A DNA stretch of 6,077 nt. It comes from an uncultured Clostridium sp. Its GTDB lineage: Bacteria; Cyanobacteriota; Vampirovibrionia; Gastranaerophilales; Gastranaerophilaceae. Under the pieces are notes generated by a model. The model saw nothing but the letters and a program-made list of their open reading frames with translations. It searched no databases and was not told the origin of the DNA. Both the position numbers and the translations under genes were made by a program. Positions within the stretch are counted from its first letter, which is position 1. The number at the start of each line of letters is the position of its first letter. The DNA lies in contig CAUDIU010000090.1 in the NCBI GenBank assembly GCA_958449715.1, positions 1 through 6,077 of the forward strand. Reading direction: 5' to 3'. This document shows, one piece after another, positions 1-5,140 of the stretch.

Positions 1-245
1 ATTTGAATTCTTGTTATAAAGAAAGATCTCCAGCGGATTGTAAGTTTTTACAGCAAACTTTAAAAAATGAATGGCACATTGATTTACCTTCGAATATGAT
101 GCCAATGTCACAATTAGAGGCAATTGTCGGTGCAATTTTGGCAAAAGAAAATGCTAAAAATCCTGAGAATATAAAAGTACTATCTCATTTTAGAGATACG
201 AATGTAATTGATGTAATAAATAAGCCTAAAATGCTTGCTGTATAA
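1..245 (+). CDS. 3' end of an unrecognised protein gene (partial)
   Basis: This frame is open from the window edge to a TAA at 243-245 and encodes about 80 C-terminal residues. A TTG at position 3 could in principle start it, but no upstream sequence is visible to judge a ribosome binding site, so I treat it as truncated. I do not recognise the product. It is a soluble-looking, mixed-charge segment with two Cys near the visible start (SCYKE and ADCKF), no membrane segment and no obvious repeat. It ends in NKPKMLAV. Its stop codon directly abuts the stop codon of the convergent gene that follows, with no intergenic base. Coding status is supported by the tight stop-to-stop junction and AT-rich codon use like the neighbours, not by homology. 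Confidence 0.6.
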   Translation, partial: LNSCYKERSPADCKFLQQTLKNEWHIDLPSNMMPMSQLEAIVGAILAKENAKNPENIKVLSHFRDTNVIDVINKPKMLAV

Positions 246-767
246 TTATTCTCTACTACTTAGCAAACCTAATGCAAGACCAATTGCAGCACCTATGCCT
301 AAGCCCCAATAAAGTTTTGTCTTTTTAACACTTCTGAATGCTTCGTTACAAGTATTTTCCATTAAGCTTGGCTGCTTTTTAAAGGTGTCAAAATTATTAG
401 CGAAATTGTCTTTTAGATTTTTTACAGTTGTTTTGTCTGTAATTTTTTTATCAAGCTCAATGCATTTTTGAGTAATAGCACTTACATCTTCTGTTAATCC
501 CATTTCTTGTAAAATCATTTTGCTTTCAGTGGAGACTGATTTTTTATCTACTTCTTTTGCAATTTTCGCAAGAGTTGCAATTTGTGATTGAGTTTGATTT
601 TTAGTAATATCGAAAGCTCTTTGTATAAATATATCTTTAGAAACCGGTAAATAGTATGCATTCATACCAATAAGGGCTCCTGCCATTGTAGCTCCTATTT
701 TCCTTTTGCGTGCAGCAGAAGGATTTGGTTGGTAATATGTCATTGAAGGTGTAATTTGTGTACTCAT
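246..767 (-). CDS. hypothetical protein with two predicted membrane segments
   Basis: This gene encodes 173 residues and I do not recognise it. Hydrophobic, Gly/Ala-rich segments lie near both ends: about residues 24-40 (IGATMAGALIGMNAYYL), preceded by the basic cluster RKRK, and about 152-169 (WGLGIGAAIGLALGLL), preceded by KKTK. The small-residue spacing of the second resembles a glycine zipper. Between them, residues 45-150 are polar, Lys-rich and probably helical, with two Cys (in QKCIEL and ENTCNEAF). Positive charges before each segment suggest a helical hairpin with both ends on one side of a membrane, but topology is inferred. The ATG at 767-765 is preceded by TAAGG at a normal distance. 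It is divergent from the pilin gene across a 123-bp region and convergent with the partial gene at the window start. No function is proposed. Confidence 0.8.
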   Translation of the reverse strand: MSTQITPSMTYYQPNPSAARKRKIGATMAGALIGMNAYYLPVSKDIFIQRAFDITKNQTQSQIATLAKIAKEVDKKSVSTESKMILQEMGLTEDVSAITQKCIELDKKITDKTTVKNLKDNFANNFDTFKKQPSLMENTCNEAFRSVKKTKLYWGLGIGAAIGLALGLLSSRE

Positions 768-792
768 ATGCGCGCCTTAAAATTTTTTATCT

Positions 793-798
793 AGTATA
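793..798 (-). promoter_or_regulatory. possible -10 box for the hypothetical gene at 246-767
   Basis: Read on the minus strand, this is TATACT, one base from the sigma-70 -10 consensus. It lies 25 bp upstream of the ATG and would give a leader of about 18 nt containing the TAAGG ribosome binding site. No convincing -35 is seen at 16-18 bp; that position is occupied by an A/T tract. The call rests on the -10 alone. Confidence 0.35.
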
Positions 799-809
799 TT
801 AATGATCCT

Positions 810-819
810 AAAAAAAAAA
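810..819. repeat. A10 homopolymer tract in the divergent promoter region
   Basis: There are ten consecutive A on the plus strand, 14 bp upstream of the -35 box of the pilin promoter. The position fits an A-tract or UP-like element stimulating that promoter, and the same tract occupies the -35 region of the opposing gene. In an AT-rich genome it could also be incidental. Confidence 0.6.
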
Positions 820-833
820 TTTGCTATTTAAGA

Positions 834-862
834 TTGAAAATTATGTAAAAATTTGTTATAAT
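834..862 (+). promoter_or_regulatory. sigma-70 promoter of the prepilin gene (TTGAAA-N17-TATAAT, extended -10)
   Basis: The -35 box TTGAAA (834-839) and a perfect -10 box TATAAT (857-862) are separated by exactly 17 bp. TGT directly precedes the -10, giving the extended TGn motif. Transcription would start near 869, leaving a leader of about 22 nt that holds AAAGGAG. This is the best promoter in the window. It points straight at the ATG at 891 and so supports that ATG, rather than the internal GTG at 962, as the real start of the pilin gene. Confidence 0.8.
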
Positions 863-877
863 AAAAAAGATATTAAG

Positions 878-884
878 AAAGGAG
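878..884 (+). promoter_or_regulatory. strong ribosome binding site that fixes the prepilin start
   Basis: AAAGGAG lies 6 nt before the ATG at 891-893. No Shine-Dalgarno-like sequence lies before the in-frame GTG at 962, and that GTG falls within the conserved pilin helix, after the cleavage site. Translation is therefore expected to begin at 891. Confidence 0.85.
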
Positions 885-890
885 CTATTT

Positions 891-1630
891 ATGGAAAGAT
901 TTGAGAAAGTCGGGGGGGGGGCAATTTAGCAGCTCCATTTAAAGGTTTTACCCTTGCAGAGGTGTTAGTAACTTTAGGGATTATTGGTGTGGTGTCTGCA
1001 ATGACAGTACCTACTCTTATGCAAAATCATCAGAGAAAATCTTATGTAACCCAGTTGCATAAAGTTTATAATATTGTGCAACAAGCAAGTGTTCAATATA
1101 TGACTGATAGAAATGCTGTAAATTTGAGAGAGGCTGGATTGAATAGTGAAGATGCTGCTGCTAATTTTATAAAACAATATTTTAAAGTTGTTCAAGATTG
1201 CGGAACTGATCAAACTCCATGTTTTGCGGCAACCGCAGATTATAAAAAAATAGCAGGGGTTACAATTACAAAATGGTACGCAAAACGTCATTTTGTGTTA
1301 GCTGATGGAACAGCTATTGCAACATATTATACTGGTGGTAGAACTGCTGAAACTCATATATTAGAAGTATGGGTTGATACAAATGGACAAAAAGGTCCTA
1401 ATATTGTTGGACGTGATTTGTTTGTTATGTATTTATATAATAATGGAATATTAGATGATATGGCAGCAAAAGGAGGAGTTGATGATGATACAGAGGTAAC
1501 TGCATCTGTCCCTATGTCTTCCGATGAAAGAGAACAAAGATTTAACAATTATTGTAATTCTAATAATGCTACTTATTACCATGGTTGTTTTGGTAAAATA
1601 TTAAATGATAATTGGGAAATGACATATTAG
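891..1630 (+). CDS. type IV pilin-like prepilin, interrupted by a G10 frameshift tract (probably OFF as sequenced)
   Basis: The product is the precursor of a type IV pilin or pseudopilin. From the ATG at 891 translation reads MERFEKVGGGAI and stops at 927-929. The pilin body is open in another frame to the TAG at 1628-1630. Adding one G, or removing two, joins them into 246 (or 245) residues: a 19-residue leader ending in Gly, then the prepilin peptidase site G|FTLAEV with Phe+1 and Glu+5, and a hydrophobic helix over about residues 20-40. Restored residues 162-176 hold a VDTNG..GPN..GRD loop like metal-binding loops of pseudopilins. Cys pairs at 104/111 and 222/233 could form disulfides, and the chain ends in NDNWEMTY. 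The frame of the pilin body has no start codon upstream of the cleavage site; its first usable codon, GTG 962, would lose both the leader and Glu+5. The alternatives are a sequencing error or a decayed gene. The intact body argues against decay. The stop overlaps the tmk stop by 4 bp. Confidence 0.85.
912..921 (+). repeat. G10 homopolymer in the prepilin leader (candidate phase-variation tract)
   Basis: Ten consecutive G lie 18 bp after the A of the ATG. I see no other G run longer than about 4 on this strand. With 10 G the downstream frame closes after 12 residues; with 9 or 12 it closes after 16. With 8, 11 or 14 the full prepilin is read. The tract encodes Gly residues in the leader, upstream of the predicted cleavage site, so its length does not change the mature protein. 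Confidence 0.9.
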
Positions 1631-2247
1631 AGATTTTTCAATTTTTCATTAATAATTTCTATTACGTTATTATGTATTTCTTCAATAGATTTAGTCGCAT
1701 CAAGAACCTTAATTCTTTGAGGTTCTTGTTTTGCAAGCTCAAGATAGCCTTCACGAACTCTGTTATGAAAATCTATTCCGGCACTTTCCATTCTGTCTTT
1801 TTCTTTACCTACTCGTTTCATAGATGTTTCTACATCTATGTCAAATACAAAAGTCAGGTCAGGTTTTTTACCATTTGTTGCTATATCATTTAATTTGTTA
1901 ATTCTTTCGATATCGAGTCCTCTTCCATAACCTTGATAGGCTACAGTAGAATCTATGTGTCTGTCACAAAGTACAATTTTACCTTGTGAAACTGCAGGAT
2001 TTACAATTATATCAATATTTTGGGCTCTATCTGCTAAAAATAGAAAAGATTCGCATCTATCTGATACTGGTCCATTATAATTTAATAAAATTTCTCTTAC
2101 TTTTTCTCCAAGACCTCTTCCCCCAGGTTCTCTTGTAAGCAATACATCTTTCCCGTTATTTTTTAAATATTCTGCTAGTAGTTCCATTTGTGTGGTTTTT
2201 CCACACCCGTCAGCTCCCTCAAATGTTATAAATAATCCTTTTCCCAT
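1627..2247 (-). CDS. tmk: thymidylate kinase (dTMP kinase)
   Basis: The enzyme phosphorylates dTMP to dTDP with ATP, a cytosolic and normally essential step of dTTP synthesis. At 206 residues it is a normal length. Visible motifs are the P-loop GADGCGKT (residues 11-18) followed by TQ, TREPGG (38-43), the LADRAQ segment (71-76), and the DRH signature (95-97) with S100-T101-x-x-Y104-Q105 for dTMP binding. The LID-like stretch around KEKDRME and the C-terminal VLDATKSIEEI complete the fold. The ATG at 2247 has AGAGG 7 nt upstream. The gene converges on the prepilin gene with a 4-bp stop overlap and is divergent from the M16-like gene, so it is probably monocistronic. No key residue appears missing. 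Confidence 0.97.
   Translation of the reverse strand: MGKGLFITFEGADGCGKTTQMELLAEYLKNNGKDVLLTREPGGRGLGEKVREILLNYNGPVSDRCESFLFLADRAQNIDIIVNPAVSQGKIVLCDRHIDSTVAYQGYGRGLDIERINKLNDIATNGKKPDLTFVFDIDVETSMKRVGKEKDRMESAGIDFHNRVREGYLELAKQEPQRIKVLDATKSIEEIHNNVIEIINEKLKNL
1701..1728 (+). terminator. possible rho-independent terminator of the prepilin transcript, inside tmk
   Basis: CAAGAACCT (1701-1709) and AGGTTCTTG (1720-1728) form a perfect 9-bp stem with a 10-nt loop. It is followed on the plus strand by TTTT, about 70 nt past the pilin stop. It lies within the tmk coding sequence (minus strand, coding QEPQRIKVL). The convergent genes overlap, so a pilin terminator has to lie here. The U tract is short and the loop large, so this is tentative. 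Confidence 0.35.
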
Positions 2248-2266
2248 TTTTTAACCTCTTTATTTA

Positions 2267-2275
2267 ATTATATCA
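2267..2275 (-). promoter_or_regulatory. extended -10 promoter element of tmk
   Basis: On the minus strand this reads TGATATAAT, a perfect -10 box with the TGn extension, 19 bp upstream of the ATG. No good -35 is visible at 17 bp, which extended -10 promoters tolerate. The predicted mRNA start near 2260 leaves a very short leader of about 13 nt that just includes AGAGG. Confidence 0.55.
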
Positions 2276-2287
2276 AAAAAATCGTAT

Positions 2288-2316
2288 TTGTGTTTTAGCA
2301 TATGTTATGCTAAAAT
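2288..2316 (+). promoter_or_regulatory. promoter of the M16-like gene (TTGTGT-N17-TAAAAT)
   Basis: TTGTGT (2288-2293) and TAAAAT (2311-2316) are spaced 17 bp apart, and TGC before the -10 supplies the extended TGn motif. The start site would be near 2323, so the leader is only about 15 nt and begins at the ribosome binding site AAGAGGAG (2323-2330). The -10 box overlaps the right arm of the inverted repeat at 2293-2315. Confidence 0.5.
2293..2315. promoter_or_regulatory. perfect 10-bp inverted repeat, probable operator between tmk and the M16-like gene
   Basis: The arms are TTTTAGCATA (2293-2302) and TATGCTAAAA (2306-2315), with a 3-bp TGT centre. The right arm covers most of the M16-gene -10 box, and the left arm falls where the -35 of tmk would be. 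A dimeric regulator bound here could repress both divergent promoters. The TTAGCA...TGCTAA core recalls the outer bases of the HrcA CIRCE element, but the 7-bp gap is far too short for CIRCE. I cannot assign the regulator. Confidence 0.5.
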
Positions 2317-2337
2317 TCACCTAAGAGGAGAGATTAT

Positions 2338-3552
2338 ATGGACACTAAAATCACCAAACTTAATAATAATATAGAATTTGCTTATAAAAGAAATCCTAAT
2401 ACTCCAAGGGTTGCTTTTTATTTAAATTTTTCATTGAATAGACCTGTAACAGAGCCAGGTGTTTATTCATTAATGGTAAGATTGTTTATGCAAGGGACTA
2501 AATCTCGTACAGCTCAACAATTATCAGAAGAATTGGATAAATATGCAATTGATTTCTCTGTTGAATTAAAATTGGATTATATTAAATTCAAGTTTGTTTG
2601 TTTGAATGAAGATTTTGAAAAAGCTCTTGAAATTTTTACAGATATTGTCAAAAATACAACTTTTGAAGAATTTGAAAAAGAACGTACAAAACTTCAAGGT
2701 GAAATAGTTGCAGAATTAGATTCTCCTCGTGCAAAAATTATTGATAGTTATTATAAAAATATTTATGAGGGGCATAATTACGGGTTTACAAATACTGTAA
2801 TTCTTGAAAATTTACCTAACATAAAAAAAGATGATGTAATTAATGCTTATAATGAAATTGTTGCAAATAGCAAAAAAGTTTGTGCATTTGTAGGTGATTT
2901 AGATTTTGATTATGTTAATAATCTATTGCAAAAGCATTTAGGTGACATTAAAGAATCTACTGAAGAATTGCCAGAATTGCCAAGACCAATCCTTAAAGAA
3001 ATGAAAAATGTAGAAGTAAATCAAGATGATTTAAACCAAGCCCATATTTTAAAAGGTTGGACAGTATCTTCTGCAGATAGTGATGATTTCGCTGCTATTT
3101 CTTTATTGAATATTATTTTAGGAGCGAGTGGGTTATCTTCAAGATTATTCTTGGAATTAAGAGATAAAAAAGGTTTGGCATATGTTGTAAGAAGTGCTTA
3201 TGATGTTGCAAGACTTTCTGCTAATTTTTCTATTTATATTGCTACAGAACCTAATAATATTGAAACTTCTTTAAAAGGTTTTGAAGAAGAAATTCAAAAG
3301 ATAAAAACTGTTCTTGTGAGTGAAGAAGAATTAGAAAATGCAAAAAATAATATATTTGGGAAATGGGCTTTTATAAGTGAGACTAATTCTCAACAGGCAC
3401 ATTGGCTTGCTCATTACGGAGTTATGGGTTTTGGTTATGATTTCCACAAGAAAGTTGTTGAGAAAATTAAAAAAGTGACACCTCAAGATATTATAAATTG
3501 TGCTAATAAATACTTTAATGACATCTATGTATTAACTGTCTTAAAGCCGTAA
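2338..3552 (+). CDS. M16-family (insulinase/mitochondrial processing peptidase-like) zinc-peptidase homologue lacking the zinc motif
   Basis: The protein has 404 residues, the usual size of a bacterial M16B subunit with two domains. Where active members carry HxxEH just before F-x-G-T, this one reads S44-L-M-V47-R48 before MQGT (51-54), so both zinc His and the catalytic Glu are gone. The downstream GEIVAELDSP region that normally carries the third ligand is still recognisable. The second domain keeps the family signature SGLSSRLFLELRDKKGLAY (264-282), with the Arg275 and Tyr282 pair typical of the non-catalytic partner subunit. I infer a non-catalytic half of a heterodimeric M16B peptidase; its active partner is not in this window. 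There is no signal peptide, so it is probably cytosolic. The ATG is preceded by AAGAGGAG at 7 nt. It may be co-transcribed with the OmpA-like gene 59 bp downstream. Confidence 0.9.
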   Translation: MDTKITKLNNNIEFAYKRNPNTPRVAFYLNFSLNRPVTEPGVYSLMVRLFMQGTKSRTAQQLSEELDKYAIDFSVELKLDYIKFKFVCLNEDFEKALEIFTDIVKNTTFEEFEKERTKLQGEIVAELDSPRAKIIDSYYKNIYEGHNYGFTNTVILENLPNIKKDDVINAYNEIVANSKKVCAFVGDLDFDYVNNLLQKHLGDIKESTEELPELPRPILKEMKNVEVNQDDLNQAHILKGWTVSSADSDDFAAISLLNIILGASGLSSRLFLELRDKKGLAYVVRSAYDVARLSANFSIYIATEPNNIETSLKGFEEEIQKIKTVLVSEEELENAKNNIFGKWAFISETNSQQAHWLAHYGVMGFGYDFHKKVVEKIKKVTPQDIINCANKYFNDIYVLTVLKP

Positions 3553-3573
3553 CCAAATTAGCCAATAGATATG

Positions 3574-3603
3574 CTCTTGAATATCAGAAATAATATTCAA
3601 GAG
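3574..3603 (+). promoter_or_regulatory. hairpin that buries the Shine-Dalgarno of the OmpA-like gene
   Basis: CTCTTGAATAT (3574-3584) and ATATTCAAGAG (3593-3603) form a perfect 11-bp stem with an 8-nt loop. With one bulged G the stem can extend outward by about five more pairs (3569-3573 with 3605-3609). The right arm includes most of the ribosome binding site AAGAGG (3599-3604) of the gene starting at 3612. No U tract follows, so it does not look like an intrinsic terminator for the M16-like gene. Translational control or mRNA-end stabilisation fits better. Confidence 0.55.
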
Positions 3604-3611
3604 GCGTATGT

Positions 3612-4199
3612 GTGTTGAAAAATTTATATTTATTTCTGTTGATTTTAATATTATTTTTTTGCACCGGTTTTTCAAATCCCGTTGTAGATATTTCTTTATC
3701 TTATCAGCCTAATGTTGATAGGTTAGATAAGATGTTTAGAGAATATTTGCCTGTAAAAAAAGATGATATTATTTTTACTAAAGTGCCAAGAGGATTGATT
3801 GTAAGTATTAATGAAGATTGTTTTTTTAATGAAGGAGAGGCTAGAATTAAAGAAAGTTCGCTATGTTTATTGGATACAATAATTTTATTGTTAAAACAAT
3901 TGCCGAATTACTGTGTTGTAGAAAATCATACAGAGGAAAACAGTTCTGAGAGGGAAAATTGGGAATTGTCTTTGGAAAGGTCTGATAATATTGTTGAGTA
4001 TATGATTACATATGGTGCGTTACCATCTTCACAGTTATTTGCATTGGGGTATGGACAATATATGCCTTTTAGAGGTAATGTTGAACCTACTGAAGGTTTG
4101 GATAGTATTGATAAAGAAAGTCTTAAATATAGTTACAACAATAAGAAAATAAACAATCGTGTCGATTTTGTTATTCTTGAATATGAAGCTAAGCGATGA
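3612..4199 (+). CDS. exported OmpA/MotB-like peptidoglycan-binding-domain protein
   Basis: The protein has 195 residues. Residues 1-21 look like a signal peptide: Lys3, hydrophobic core 5-16, possible cleavage after GFS. C17 follows LFF, which is not a proper lipobox, so a lipoprotein is unlikely; an uncleaved N-terminal anchor is possible. Residues about 58-190 match the OmpA C-terminal fold: RGLIVSI, FNEGEARI, then VVENHTE where the family has V-x-G-H-T-D, NWELSLERSDNIVEYM (116-131), LGYGQYMP, and NNRVDFVI (181-188) for NRRV-type ends. The NWELS form is the MotB-like version. Arg123 matches the peptidoglycan-contacting Arg, whereas the usual Asp is Glu108. Start: GTG at 3612, 7 nt after AAGAGG. 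The ATG at 3608 is in another frame and too close. It overlaps the sigma gene by 11 bp, tail to tail. Without a MotA neighbour a stator role is unsupported. Confidence 0.8.
   Translation: MLKNLYLFLLILILFFCTGFSNPVVDISLSYQPNVDRLDKMFREYLPVKKDDIIFTKVPRGLIVSINEDCFFNEGEARIKESSLCLLDTIILLLKQLPNYCVVENHTEENSSERENWELSLERSDNIVEYMITYGALPSSQLFALGYGQYMPFRGNVEPTEGLDSIDKESLKYSYNNKKINNRVDFVILEYEAKR
4155..4167 (-). terminator. weak candidate terminator of the sigma-factor transcript, inside the OmpA-like gene
   Basis: On the minus strand AATCG-ACA-CGATT forms a 5-bp stem with a tight 3-nt loop, followed by a U-rich GTTTATTTTCTT. It lies about 22 nt past the sigma-gene stop. The stem is short and AT-rich coding sequence can produce this by chance. 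Confidence 0.2.
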
Positions 4200-5016
4200 T
4201 ACTTTTTTGTAATCTTGAAGTTCTGTTTTCGCTGAGAATATTTTTTAGTTTCATAATCGCTTGAGCGTGTAATTGGCATACTCTTGATTCAGACATATTG
4301 ATTGTTTGTCCGATTTCTTTTAGAGTCATATTTTCTTGATAATATAAGACCATTATAATTCTTTCTCTTTCAGGCAATCTTCTTAGTGCTTTTTCTAATT
4401 CTTGTTTAACATTTTGTTCTTCTGCCTGCTCTTGAGGATTTAATTTATTTGTATCTTGGATTGTATCAATGATTTCAACGCTGTCATCTGTGGAGCCTTT
4501 TTTGTCGTATAAAGATGTCATTGTTGTATCTTCTGATAGGATTTGTGTAACTTTTTCTGGATCCATATCTAAGAAATTAGCAACTTCACTTGTGGTTGGC
4601 ATACGACCAAGCTCTTGTTTAAGATGTTCTTGAGCATTTTTAATATCTTTTATTTTCTTTCTTACGCTTCTTGGTAAAAAGTCTTGTGAACGAATTCTAT
4701 CTAGTATGGAACCTCTTATTCTGATAAGTGCGTAAGTTTCAAATCTTGTATTCTTTTGAGGAGAATATCTTTCAATTGCATTTATAAGACCTTCTACACC
4801 GTAACCTGCGATATCTTCAATTGAAATAGTTGAAGGTAATGTTACTTTTACTCTGCCTACAACATATCTGATTAGATAAATATATTGCACAATTAAAGTA
4901 TCACGGGCGGTTTTGTTTGTTTTATCACGCAGATATTCTTGCCATAAATTTGCAAGTTCTTCCTCCGTAAGTCTTTTTATATTATTGTATGATGTAAAAT
5001 CAAAACTTTGGCTCAT
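4189..5016 (-). CDS. RNA polymerase sigma factor, sigma-28 FliA/WhiG family
   Basis: This is a 275-residue alternative sigma factor that directs RNA polymerase to a dedicated promoter class, usually flagellar, chemotaxis or developmental genes. Region 2 (about 25-110) contains W25..Y28, LPSTISIEDIAGYGVEGL, FETYALIRIRGSILDRIR, then DFLPRSVRKKI, all diagnostic of FliA/WhiG. Region 3 (about 112-180) includes ELGRMPTTSEVANFL. Region 4 (207-261) includes LPERERIIMVLYYQENMTLKEIG and the recognition helix MSESRVCQLHAQA. Start: I prefer the ATG at 5016, 4 nt after GGGAAG, to an in-frame TTG at 5028 that would sit on top of that site. The length is closer to WhiG/SigD than to E. coli FliA. No flagellar gene or FlgM-like anti-sigma is in the window, so the regulon could be flagellar or could be pili or envelope genes. 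Its own promoter looks sigma-70-like. Confidence 0.95.
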   Translation of the reverse strand: MSQSFDFTSYNNIKRLTEEELANLWQEYLRDKTNKTARDTLIVQYIYLIRYVVGRVKVTLPSTISIEDIAGYGVEGLINAIERYSPQKNTRFETYALIRIRGSILDRIRSQDFLPRSVRKKIKDIKNAQEHLKQELGRMPTTSEVANFLDMDPEKVTQILSEDTTMTSLYDKKGSTDDSVEIIDTIQDTNKLNPQEQAEEQNVKQELEKALRRLPERERIIMVLYYQENMTLKEIGQTINMSESRVCQLHAQAIMKLKNILSENRTSRLQKSIIA

Positions 5017-5049
5017 TAAACTTCCCAAATATTGTTCAAATATCTTACA

Positions 5050-5079
5050 TATCTATTCTATACAATATAAGTTTGTCTA
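5050..5079 (-). promoter_or_regulatory. possible promoter of the sigma-factor gene (TAGACA-N18-TAGATA)
   Basis: On the minus strand the -35-like TAGACA (5079-5074) is followed after 18 bp by the -10-like TAGATA (5055-5050). This places a start near 5043, about 27 nt before the ATG at 5016. Each box has one or two mismatches to consensus. The 124-bp gap to the CorC-like gene shows no strong terminator, so read-through from upstream is also possible. Confidence 0.4.
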
Positions 5080-5140
5080 CATCATTTAAAAAGAGGAATT
5101 GTTTTTAAAATAGTAAAGTTTGTGATGGAATTACCATGCT

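Noticed and set aside
974..1548. Minus-strand open frames within the pilin gene
   Set aside because: These are antisense shadows. They lack good ribosome binding sites and have low-complexity products, whereas the plus strand shows a clear pilin.
962..1630. Pilin gene starting at the GTG at 962 (222 residues)
   Set aside because: That start lacks a ribosome binding site, falls inside the conserved pilin helix and would remove the leader, the cleavage site and Glu+5. The ATG at 891 with its promoter and Shine-Dalgarno is far more plausible, with the frame broken by the G tract.
1612..1893. Plus-strand open frame across the 3' part of tmk
   Set aside because: It is antisense to a well-supported kinase. 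The Phe/Tyr-rich product is typical of the reverse complement of AT-rich coding sequence.
2295..2313. CIRCE (HrcA) element in the tmk/M16 divergent region
   Set aside because: Only TTAGCA and TGCTAA match. The arms are shorter and the gap is 7 bp, not the longer CIRCE arrangement.
3628..3664. Lipoprotein signal in the OmpA-like protein
   Set aside because: Cys17 is preceded by L-F-F. The residue before the Cys should be small (Gly, Ala or Ser), so a signal peptidase II site is not supported.
5085..5109. 8-bp inverted repeat TTTAAAAA/TTTTTAAA with a 9-nt spacer between the CorC-like and sigma genes
   Set aside because: The arms are purely A/T and of a kind expected by chance. The stem would be weak, so I do not call it a terminator or operator.
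5114..5140. TAAAGTTT on the plus strand, identical to the E. coli sigma-28 -35 box, near the sigma-factor gene
   Set aside because: At the required 11-bp spacing the following bases (ACCATGCT) do not match GCCGATAA, and it would point antisense into the CorC-like gene. Chance is likely in AT-rich DNA.
5029..5140. tRNA, small RNA or strong terminator in the gap after the CorC-like gene
   Set aside because: No cloverleaf and no GC-rich stem with a U tract was found; only a 4-bp ATGG/CCAT pairing and a weak promoter-like sequence.
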